Both the position numbers and the translations under genes were made by a program. Positions 33,493 to 41,577 of a DNA stretch of 51,546 nucleotides are shown one piece after another. The stretch's first letter is position 1. Each line of letters starts with the position of its first letter. The notes under the pieces were generated by a model. That model was not told the DNA's origin. It ran no database searches and saw nothing but the letters and a program-made list of their open reading frames with translations. The stretch is from Myxococcaceae bacterium (GTDB lineage: Bacteria > Myxococcota > Myxococcia > Myxococcales > Myxococcaceae): NCBI GenBank assembly GCA_020247085.1, contig JADCJJ010000374.1, positions 1 to 51,546 of the forward strand, read 5' to 3'.

Positions 33493-36400
33493 ATGAACCC
33501 CAAGCCCGCCCCCATCGCAGTCATCGGCATGGCCTGTCGCTTCCCGCACGCGGCGGACCTGCCCGGGCTGTGGCGGGTGGTGTCGTCGGGCGAGGTGACG
33601 TTCGAGGCCATCGACGACTCGCGCTGGAAGCACGGGGCGTTCGTGGACACCAAGGACGTGCGGGCGCCGGACAAGACGTACGTGTTGAAGGGCGCGTTCT
33701 TGGACGGCGTCGACGAGTTCGCGGCGCTGCACTACGGCATGGCGCCACGGCGGGTGCAGGTGATGGACCCGCAGCAGCGGCTGGCCATCGAGGCGACGCG
33801 GCAGGCGTTGCAGGACGCGGGCTACGACACGCGGCCCTTCGACAAGCTGCACACGGGCGTCTTCCTCGGGGCGTCGGTCAGCGAGTACCGCGACCTGATG
33901 ACGGCGCGGCACCGGGCGCTGCAGCTGGCGAACGGCGAGTACGGCGACGCGCTGTCGCCGGCGGAGCAGGAGGCGGTGCGGGCGGCGGTGGCGGACGTGG
34001 TGCCGGCGCGGGCCTTCAGCATCGCGGGTGGCCTGTTGAACATGATTGCGTGTTCGGTCTCACAGGCGTTCGACCTCTCGGGGCCGGCGATGCAGATCGA
34101 CGCGGCGTGCTCGTCGGCGCTGGTGGCGATTCACGAGGCGGTGGTGAACCTGCGGGCGGGCGTGGTGAACGTGGCCGTGGCGGGTGGCGTGTACCTGAAC
34201 CTGGGGCCCGACAACCTCATCGGCTTCTCGCGCATCGGGGCCATCTCGCCCTCGGGGGCGTGTCGACCGTTCGACGCGAAGGCCGACGGCTTCGTGATGG
34301 GCGAGGGGGTGGGCGTCGTCATCTTGAAGCGGCTCGAGGACGCGGAGCGCGACGGCGACCGGGTCTACGCGGTGATTCGCGGCTCGGGCTGCAACAACGA
34401 CGGGCGGGGTGAGGGCCCGATGACGCCGCGGCCCGAGGGGCAGAAGGACGCGATGCGGCGGGCGCACGAGGGGCTCGACTTCGGGGTCGACACCATCTCG
34501 TACGTCGAGACGCACGGCACGGCGACGACGGTGGGCGACGTGGTCGAGGTGGGGGCGCTGCGGCAGTTCTTCGGGGAGCGGCTCGGGCGGCCGGTCGAGG
34601 CGCCGTACTGTTGGCTGGGCAGCATCAAGGCGAACGTCGGGCACACGATGTCGGCGGCGGGGGTGGCGGGCTTCATCAAGACGTGCCTGATGATGCACCA
34701 CGGGGTGATTCCGCCGCAGCCGGCGGTGGAGGAGCTGAACCCGAAGCTCGACCTGCCGAGCTCGCCCTTTCAGCTGACGGCGCAGGCGGTGCCGTGGACG
34801 ACGAAGCCGGGCGTGCCGCGTCGGGCGGCGGTGTCGAGCTTCGGCTTCGGCGGAACGAACGCGCACGTGGTGCTCGAGGCGCCTCTTGCGCGCCGCTCCT
34901 CGGCGGTGACGGTGGCGGCGGAGGCACAGCAGCCGCAGCTGGTGCTGCTGTCGGCGCCCACGCCGGCGTTGTTGGCGGCATCGGCGTCGCAGCTGGCCGC
35001 GCACGTCGAGGCGCACCGGCTCTCGGTGGCGCAGGTGGGGTCGGCCCTGGCGAACCGGCAGGCCTTCGACGCGAGGGTGGCGTTCCTGGCGACGTCGCGC
35101 GACGAGCTGGTGCGCACGCTGAAAGACGTCTCGGCGGCGCTCTCGGCGCACCAGCCGCTGCCGGTCGGCGTGGCGTACGCCGAGGCGCCGTTGCCCGCAG
35201 AGGCGCGCAAGCTGGCCTTCCTCTTCCCCGGGCAGGGGGCGCAGAAGGTGGGGTTGCTCGAGGGCCTGGTGAAGCGCTCGCCGTTCCTCGCGCAGCGGCT
35301 CACCGAGCTCGACGCGGCGGCGCGGGAGGCGGCGGGGTGCTCCATCGTCGACGCGCTCTACCCGAAGGACCGGACGGACCCGTCGGCGGCGCAGGCGCAC
35401 CTGACGCGCACCGAGGTGTGCCAACCGGCGATGGCGGCGTTGGGGTTGGCGTTGAGCGAGCTCCTCGGCACGCTGGGCCTGACGGCCGACGTGGCACTGG
35501 GCCACTCGTTGGGCGAGTTCGCGGCGGCGGCCTCGGCGGGCATGCTGAGCGCCGAAGACGCGGTGTCCCTGGTGGCGCGTCGTGGCCAGCTGATGAACGA
35601 GCTGGAGCTGACCGACCCGGGGGCGATGTTGGCGGTGATGGCCTCGGCCCCGGACGTCGAGGGCCACCTCGAGGCCTGGCGCACGTCCCAGCCCCGGGGC
35701 TCCCAGGCCCCTGCCCTCGCGAACCACAACCACCCGACGCAGGTCGTCCTCTCCGGCACGACGCCGGGCATCGAGGCGGCGCAGCAGCGGCTCTCGGCGG
35801 CGGGGCTCAAGTGCACGCGGCTCGACGTGTCGCACGCGTTCCACTCGCCGCTGATGGCGGGCATCGACGCGGGCATGGCGCAGCTGGTGGGTGGGCTCCC
35901 GGTGCACGCGCCGCAGCGCGCCGTCGTCTCGTGCATCTCGGGCCGGCGGTACGAGTCGGCGGCCGAGGCGAAGGCCATCTGGGTGAAGCACGCCACCGCG
36001 CCGGTGAAGTTCGTCGACGCGCTCGAGGCGTGCGTGACGCTGGGGGCGTCGCTCTTCGTGCAGGTGGGGGCCGGCAACGCCCTCACCTCGTTCGCGCGCG
36101 GCGTGGCGAAGCAGGCCCAGGGCTTCTACACGCTCGGGTCGGCCGACGGCGCCGACGGTGTGATGGCGTTCCTCCAGACGCTGGGGGCGCTGTGGGTGAA
36201 GGGCGCGCCGGTGAACGCCGCCCCGCTGTTCGAGCGGCCCGAGATGGCGCTGCTCCCGCCGTCGCTGCTCGAGACGCAGCGGTACTGGGCCGTCGAGCGC
36301 GTGCAGCGCGCGCCCCGGCAGCCCCTCGTCGCTCCGTCACCGCCCGCGGGCGCGGCGGCTGGCGCGTCACTCTTTTCCTCCCCTTCCCTTCCCACCAATC

Positions 36401-39400
36401 GCGGAGTGCCCATGAACGACCTCATCGCCCTCTTCCAGCAGCAGATGCAGCTGCTGCAGAGCCAGGCTGAGATTCTGAAGGCGCAGTCCAACGCCATCGC
36501 GTCGCTCGCCCAGGGCCAGGCGCCACAGCTCGCGCAGGCGATGGCGCAGGTGACGACGCTGCAGGCCGCGGCCGGCGGCGCCGTCGGGGCCACGGTGATG
36601 CAGCAGCCGGTGGTGATGCCGGCGGTGGTGAGCGGGCCGGCCCCCGCGGCGAACGGCGCCAACGGCCACGGCCACACGAACGGCCACGCGCACGCGAAGC
36701 CGGTGAGCTTCTCGAACCTCGTCTCGTCGAAGGAGCCCGAGCGCAAGGAGGCCGCGCCGGCGCCCGCCCCCGTGGTCGACGTGAAGCCCCAGGTGACGGC
36801 CAAGGTGCTCGAGGCGGTGGCGCGCATCTCGGCCTTCCCGCAGGGCAGCCTCAAGGCCGAGCAGACGCTGGTGGGCGAGCTGGGCTTCGACTCCCTCATG
36901 CTGGTGGAGCTCGACCAGTCCATCGGCAAGGCCTTCCCGCAGCTGGGCGGGCTGCCGCGCGAGCTGTTCGGCCGCGGCACCACGGTGGCCACCGTCATCG
37001 ACTACGTGGCCGACGCGCTGACGAGGGGCGTCTCGAAGGCCGAGGCTGAGGGCGCGCCGGTCGCGGCCGTCGAGCGCCGGCTGCCGACGGTGACCCCGGC
37101 GCCGTTGGCGACGTTGACCGAGTCGGTGGTGCGCTTCGACCGGCCGGTGCTGGTGACGCGTGACGGCGCGGGCCTGGCCGAGGCCCTCGCGAAGGCCCTC
37201 TCGCAGCGTGGGGTGGCGGCCACCGTCGGCGCGCTGGACACGCCGGGCGACTTCGGCGGCGTGGTGCACCTCGCGGTGGGCGCGCAGGGCGACTACCGGG
37301 CGCCGACGCGCGCGCTGCTGCAGCTCGCGCAGCGCCTCACCGCCGAGAAGGCCGAGCTCTTCGTCACCGTGACGGGGCTGGGCGGCGGCTTCGGGCTGTC
37401 GGGCACCGCGCCGGAGCTGCTCGGCCAGGCCGGCGCCATCGGCTTCACCCAGGCGCTCGCGCAGGAGTGGAGCGACGCGCTGGTGAAGGCCATCGACGTC
37501 GACCCCGCGCTGCCGGCCGCCGACGTCGCGCAGCACCTCGTCGACGAGCTGTTCTCGGGCGACCGCACCACCGAGGTGGGCTTCACGAAGCAGGGCCGCG
37601 TGGCGGTGTCGTTGCTGCCCATGGCCGCGCCGGCGAAGGCGGCGACCCTCTCGGCGTCGTCCGTCATCGTCCTCACCGGCGGCGCGAAGGGCGTGGGCCT
37701 GAAGCTGGCGAAGGGCCTGGCGAAGGCCACCGGCGCGACGCTGGCGCTCACCGGCCGCTCGGCGCCGTCCGAAGAGGTGGCGAAGGCCTGCGCGCAGGTG
37801 AAGGCCGCCGGCGCGAAGGCGTGCACGTACCACCCGATGGACGTGCGCGACGCCGCCAGCGTGAAGGCCGCCCTCGACGCCATTCGCGCGGCGCACGGCC
37901 GCGTCGACGGCGTGGTGCACGGCGCCGGCGTGCTGGCCGATGCGCTGGTCGAGAAGAAGACGCTGGCCGCCGTCGACGGCGTGCTCGAGACGAAGGTGGG
38001 CGGCGCGCTGGCGCTCCTCGAGGCGACGAAGGGCGACGCGCTGACGCTGTTCGCCGGCATCGGCTCGTGGGCCGGCCGCTTCGGCAACGCGGCGCAGACG
38101 GACTACTCGGCGGCCAACCGCATGCTGGCCCGCGTGGCCCGCGCCGGCACCCGTTGCGTCACCATCGACTCCCCGCCGTGGGAGGACTCGGAGATGGCGC
38201 GGAAGATTCCCGGCTTCAAGAAGGCCGAGCTCAAGGCGAGCGGCGTGACGTTCCTCGGCGACGACGAGGGCGTGGCGGCCTTCCTCGTCGAGCTGCTCGG
38301 CGGCGCCGGCGAGGTGCTGCTGGGGCGCGACCTGCCGCAGCGCACGGTGATGCACGCGACGTCGTTCCCCGTGTCGCGGCTCAACCACGTCTACCTCAAC
38401 GACCACACCATGGCCGGCCAGCGCGTGGTGCCGCTCGCGGCGGCGCTGGACCACGCGGTGGCGGCGGCGCTCGACGTGGCGCCCGCGGCGGCGCTGGGCT
38501 TCTCGCCCTTCACGGTGACGGACTTCGCGCTCGAGCGCGCCATCCTCGTGCCGGACACCACCTGGCTCGACGTCGCCGTGACGCAGCAGCTGCGCGACGG
38601 CGAGGGGGCGCTGCGGGTGACGCTGTCACAGGGCGCCGCGCGCTCGTACGCAGGCACGGTGACGCGGGGCGCGCACGGTGAGGCGCCGGCCGTTCGCGCC
38701 CTCGCCGCGGGCGGGCCGCTGCCGATGGCGCTCGAGGACTTCTACAGGGGCTTCACCTTCCACGGGCCGCGGCTGCAGGGCATCACCCGCATCGAGGCCC
38801 TCGCCGACGACGGCGTGGTGGGCTGGGTGAAGGGCTCGACGCCGGCCGACTGGGTGAAGGAGCCGCTGCGCGCCACCTGGGCCGTCGACCCGCTCGTCAT
38901 CGACGCGTCGTTCCAACTCGCCGGCTACTGGGCGTGGACGAAGCAGCAGCGCGCGGGCTTCCCCATCGGCGTCGGGCGCTTCGTGCAGCGCTTGCCCTTC
39001 GGCCCTGGGCCCATCAAGTGCACCGTCACCTTCGAGGCGTCGAGCGACGACGTCTTCTCGGGCACCCTCGTGTGGCAGGACGCGCAGGGCGCGGTGCTGG
39101 CGTACATGACGGGCGCGAAGGCCGAGTTCAAGCGGCGCGACCCGACGTTTACCTCGCAGGCGCCGAAGGCCTCGGCGCCGCGCCCGGTGGTGGCGGCCGC
39201 GCCGGCGCCGGCCCCGGTGGTGGCGGCTCCGGCGCTGGCGCCCGCCGACGAGGCCGAGGCCGTCAGCCCGGCCCCGGTGGCGGTGGACGAGTCGACGTGG
39301 AACCCGGCGAAGTTCCCCGAGTACGAGGCGCTCCAGGAGCGGCTGCAGATGGCCGAGGCCTTCGGCCTGCGCAACCCGTACTTCTCGGTGCACGAGGCCG

Positions 39401-40521
39401 TCTGCGGTGACACCACCGTCGTCGGCGGCAAGGAGATGATCAACTTCTCGTCGTACAACTACGTCGGCAACTCGGGCGACCCGGTCGTCTCGAAGGCCGC
39501 GCAGGACGCCATCGCGAAGTACGGCACCTCGGTGTCGGCGAGCCGCGTCGCCTCGGGCGAGAAGCCGCTCACCCTCGAGCTCGAGCGGGCCCTCGCCGAC
39601 TTCTTCGGCGCCGAGGACTGCATCGCGCTGGTGTCTGGGCACGCCACCAACGTCACCGTCATCGGCCACGTCGTCGGCGCGGGCGACCTCATCCTCCACG
39701 ACGCGCTGGCGCACGACTCCATCATCCAGGGCGCGAAGCTGTCGGGCGCGAAGCGCCGGCCCTTCCCGCACAACGACTTCGCGGCGCTCGACCGCATGCT
39801 GACGAACCTGCGGCCGCACTACCGCCGGGTGCTGGTGTGCATCGAGGGCACCTACTCGATGGACGGCGACATTCCCGAGCTGCCGAAGTTCATCGAGGTG
39901 AAGAAGAAGCACAAGGCGATGCTCCTCGTCGACGAGGCGCACTCGGCGGGCGTCATCGGCAGGACGGGCCGCGGCATCGGCGAGTACTTCGACGTGAACC
40001 GCGCCGACGTCGACATGTGGATGGGGACGCTCTCGAAGTCGTTCGCCTCGTGCGGCGGCTACGTCGCCGGCAGCCACGCGCTCGTCGAGTACCTCAAGTA
40101 CACCACGCCCGGCTTCGTCTACTCGGTGGGCCTGGCGCCGCCGAACTGCGCCGCCGCCCTGGCCTCGACGAAGAACATCCTCGCGCACCCGGAGCGCGTG
40201 CAGCGGCTGCAGCAGAACGCGAAGTACTTCCTCGAGCTGCTCCACGCGCGCGGCATCAACACCGGCATGTCGAAGGACACCGCGGTGGTGCCCGCCATCA
40301 TCGGCAACTCGGTGCTGTGCCTGCAGCTCTCCGACGCGCTGAAGACCCGCGGCATCAACGTGCAGCCCATTCTCTACCCGGCCGTCGAGGAGGACATGGC
40401 GCGCCTCCGCTTCTTCATCTCGTCGCTGCACAAGCCGGAGCAGCTGCTGCAGGCCGCCGACACCCTCAAGGAAGAGCTCGACCGGCTCACCCGCGAGCTC
40501 AATGGCGACGCCGTCGCCTAG
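33493..40521 (+). CDS. Hybrid polyketide synthase with C-terminal alpha-oxoamine synthase (KS-AT-ACP-KR-DH-AOS)
   Basis: This 2342-residue protein carries these domains in order. KS spans ~6-465: C206 in DAACSSA, H341 in ETHGTAT, H384 in KANVGHT. AT spans ~573-930: S672 in GHSLGE and HAFHS at 781-785, the malonyl-CoA type. A Gln-rich coiled linker starts near 974. ACP spans ~1098-1180: S1134 in LGFDSLM. KR spans ~1215-1600: LTGGAKGVG, S1525, Y1538, N1542. DH spans ~1615-1880: H1638 in HxxxGxxxxP, D1804 in DASFQ. A Pro/Ala linker is followed by a PLP-dependent alpha-oxoamine synthase, ~1937-2335: DEAHSAG at 2147, K2182 in GTLSKSF. No ER or thioesterase is seen; the AOS should release the chain by decarboxylative condensation with an amino acid. 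The product is inferred. Confidence 0.93.
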   Translation: MNPKPAPIAVIGMACRFPHAADLPGLWRVVSSGEVTFEAIDDSRWKHGAFVDTKDVRAPDKTYVLKGAFLDGVDEFAALHYGMAPRRVQVMDPQQRLAIEATRQALQDAGYDTRPFDKLHTGVFLGASVSEYRDLMTARHRALQLANGEYGDALSPAEQEAVRAAVADVVPARAFSIAGGLLNMIACSVSQAFDLSGPAMQIDAACSSALVAIHEAVVNLRAGVVNVAVAGGVYLNLGPDNLIGFSRIGAISPSGACRPFDAKADGFVMGEGVGVVILKRLEDAERDGDRVYAVIRGSGCNNDGRGEGPMTPRPEGQKDAMRRAHEGLDFGVDTISYVETHGTATTVGDVVEVGALRQFFGERLGRPVEAPYCWLGSIKANVGHTMSAAGVAGFIKTCLMMHHGVIPPQPAVEELNPKLDLPSSPFQLTAQAVPWTTKPGVPRRAAVSSFGFGGTNAHVVLEAPLARRSSAVTVAAEAQQPQLVLLSAPTPALLAASASQLAAHVEAHRLSVAQVGSALANRQAFDARVAFLATSRDELVRTLKDVSAALSAHQPLPVGVAYAEAPLPAEARKLAFLFPGQGAQKVGLLEGLVKRSPFLAQRLTELDAAAREAAGCSIVDALYPKDRTDPSAAQAHLTRTEVCQPAMAALGLALSELLGTLGLTADVALGHSLGEFAAAASAGMLSAEDAVSLVARRGQLMNELELTDPGAMLAVMASAPDVEGHLEAWRTSQPRGSQAPALANHNHPTQVVLSGTTPGIEAAQQRLSAAGLKCTRLDVSHAFHSPLMAGIDAGMAQLVGGLPVHAPQRAVVSCISGRRYESAAEAKAIWVKHATAPVKFVDALEACVTLGASLFVQVGAGNALTSFARGVAKQAQGFYTLGSADGADGVMAFLQTLGALWVKGAPVNAAPLFERPEMALLPPSLLETQRYWAVERVQRAPRQPLVAPSPPAGAAAGASLFSSPSLPTNRGVPMNDLIALFQQQMQLLQSQAEILKAQSNAIASLAQGQAPQLAQAMAQVTTLQAAAGGAVGATVMQQPVVMPAVVSGPAPAANGANGHGHTNGHAHAKPVSFSNLVSSKEPERKEAAPAPAPVVDVKPQVTAKVLEAVARISAFPQGSLKAEQTLVGELGFDSLMLVELDQSIGKAFPQLGGLPRELFGRGTTVATVIDYVADALTRGVSKAEAEGAPVAAVERRLPTVTPAPLATLTESVVRFDRPVLVTRDGAGLAEALAKALSQRGVAATVGALDTPGDFGGVVHLAVGAQGDYRAPTRALLQLAQRLTAEKAELFVTVTGLGGGFGLSGTAPELLGQAGAIGFTQALAQEWSDALVKAIDVDPALPAADVAQHLVDELFSGDRTTEVGFTKQGRVAVSLLPMAAPAKAATLSASSVIVLTGGAKGVGLKLAKGLAKATGATLALTGRSAPSEEVAKACAQVKAAGAKACTYHPMDVRDAASVKAALDAIRAAHGRVDGVVHGAGVLADALVEKKTLAAVDGVLETKVGGALALLEATKGDALTLFAGIGSWAGRFGNAAQTDYSAANRMLARVARAGTRCVTIDSPPWEDSEMARKIPGFKKAELKASGVTFLGDDEGVAAFLVELLGGAGEVLLGRDLPQRTVMHATSFPVSRLNHVYLNDHTMAGQRVVPLAAALDHAVAAALDVAPAAALGFSPFTVTDFALERAILVPDTTWLDVAVTQQLRDGEGALRVTLSQGAARSYAGTVTRGAHGEAPAVRALAAGGPLPMALEDFYRGFTFHGPRLQGITRIEALADDGVVGWVKGSTPADWVKEPLRATWAVDPLVIDASFQLAGYWAWTKQQRAGFPIGVGRFVQRLPFGPGPIKCTVTFEASSDDVFSGTLVWQDAQGAVLAYMTGAKAEFKRRDPTFTSQAPKASAPRPVVAAAPAPAPVVAAPALAPADEAEAVSPAPVAVDESTWNPAKFPEYEALQERLQMAEAFGLRNPYFSVHEAVCGDTTVVGGKEMINFSSYNYVGNSGDPVVSKAAQDAIAKYGTSVSASRVASGEKPLTLELERALADFFGAEDCIALVSGHATNVTVIGHVVGAGDLILHDALAHDSIIQGAKLSGAKRRPFPHNDFAALDRMLTNLRPHYRRVLVCIEGTYSMDGDIPELPKFIEVKKKHKAMLLVDEAHSAGVIGRTGRGIGEYFDVNRADVDMWMGTLSKSFASCGGYVAGSHALVEYLKYTTPGFVYSVGLAPPNCAAALASTKNILAHPERVQRLQQNAKYFLELLHARGINTGMSKDTAVVPAIIGNSVLCLQLSDALKTRGINVQPILYPAVEEDMARLRFFISSLHKPEQLLQAADTLKEELDRLTRELNGDAVA
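36368..36414 (+). promoter_or_regulatory. Leader-like sequence inside the megasynthase gene with internal ribosome binding site and ATG
   Basis: Within the open frame, 36368-36410 is pyrimidine-rich (TCTTTTCCTCCCCTTCCC...) and unlike neighbouring coding sequence. It then gives GGAG (36403-36406) 5 nt before ATG at 36412. It resembles the spacers between genes of this operon, for example before 33493 and before 40581. It falls exactly between AT and the coiled linker (residue 974). It may be a scar of gene fusion or an internal translation start. Confidence 0.4.
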
Positions 40522-40580
40522 GCGCGCCCCTCCCCTCCCCGCTTCATCGAACCCGAAGTCCCCACCCGAAGAGAGCGAAC

Positions 40581-41459
40581 ATGACCTCGACGAAGGAAGA
40601 AGTTGAAATCGGCTACGACATCTCGAACGAGTTCTTCCGGCTCTGGCTGGACGAGCGCATGCACTACACCTCGGCGGTGTTCGACGCCGAGCACACCACC
40701 CTCGAGCAGGCGCAGCGCAACAAGAGCCGCTGGCTCGCCGACTTCGCCGAGGTGACGCCTGACTCGCTCGTGCTCGACATCGGCTGCGGCTGGGGCGCCA
40801 ACGTCGAGTACCTGGCGCTCGAGCGCAAGGTGAAGAACGTGCACGGCATCACCCTGTCGAGCGCCCAGTTCGAAGAGATCAAGGCCCGCAAGCTGCCAGG
40901 CGTCACCGTGTGGTGCGTGGACTACAAGGACTTCAAGCCGCCGCAGCCCTACGACGCGCTCGTCAGCATCGAGATGATCGACCACCTCGTGTCGCCGGCG
41001 CAGCAGAAAGAGGGCCTCGCGGTGCAGATCTACCGCGAGTACTTCAACAAGACCGCGCAGTGGGTGAAGCCGGGCGCCTGCTTCGGGTTCCAGGCCATCC
41101 TGCGCGACCGCGTGCCGCGCACCCGCAAGGACCTCGAGGACCTGAAGTTCACCGCCGACGTCATCTTCCCCGGTGGCCTCAACCCGCGCCTCGAGGAGCT
41201 CGTCGAGGCCTGCGGCCAGTCGTGGGAGATCGTTCAGCTGAACACCCGCCGCGTCGACTACGGCAAGACGACCGCCGAGTGGCTGCGCCGGTTCCGCGCG
41301 AACAAGGACAAGATCATGGCCTCGGGCTGGGGCACGAAGGTGATGTCGAACGGCGAGACGGTGTGGACGAACTACGACCGCTACCTGTCGACGTGCGTGA
41401 AGGCCTTCGCGAACCACTGGTCGAGCGACGTGCAGATGAAGCTGCGCAAGAAGGACTGA
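40581..41459 (+). CDS. Cyclopropane-fatty-acyl synthase-like SAM methyltransferase
   Basis: This 292-residue methyltransferase belongs to the mycolic/cyclopropane fatty acid synthase family. It begins with YDISNEFFRLWLDERMHYTS. The SAM-binding loop VLDIGCGWGANVEYLA (residues ~62-78) follows, then HGITLSSAQFEE and the family element SIEMIDHL. A ribosome binding site GAAGAGAG lies before the ATG. It begins 59 bp after the megasynthase stop. It most likely methylates or cyclopropanates a double bond or activated carbon in the lipid made by the operon. Residues needed for bicarbonate binding in true cyclopropane synthases were not all located, so simple C- or O-methylation is possible. Confidence 0.88.
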   Translation: MTSTKEEVEIGYDISNEFFRLWLDERMHYTSAVFDAEHTTLEQAQRNKSRWLADFAEVTPDSLVLDIGCGWGANVEYLALERKVKNVHGITLSSAQFEEIKARKLPGVTVWCVDYKDFKPPQPYDALVSIEMIDHLVSPAQQKEGLAVQIYREYFNKTAQWVKPGACFGFQAILRDRVPRTRKDLEDLKFTADVIFPGGLNPRLEELVEACGQSWEIVQLNTRRVDYGKTTAEWLRRFRANKDKIMASGWGTKVMSNGETVWTNYDRYLSTCVKAFANHWSSDVQMKLRKKD

Positions 41460-41483
41460 CGGCGACCAACCGACGCAGGGCCC

Positions 41484-41526
41484 GCGAGGCACGGCGCGGC
41501 TCCGAGAGGGAGCGCCCGCGCCTCGT
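41484..41526 (+). terminator. Strong G+C hairpin after the lipid operon
   Basis: GCGAGGC...GCGCGGCTCC-GAGA-GGGAGCGCCCGC...GCCTCG forms a long imperfect stem beginning 25 nt after the methyltransferase stop. No T-run follows, so it is not a canonical intrinsic terminator. It may stall polymerase or protect the 3' end. Confidence 0.35.
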
Positions 41527-41577
41527 GGTGTCTTCCGGGGTGGCGCGGGGAGTAGGCTCGCCGCCCGCGCGCCGCCC

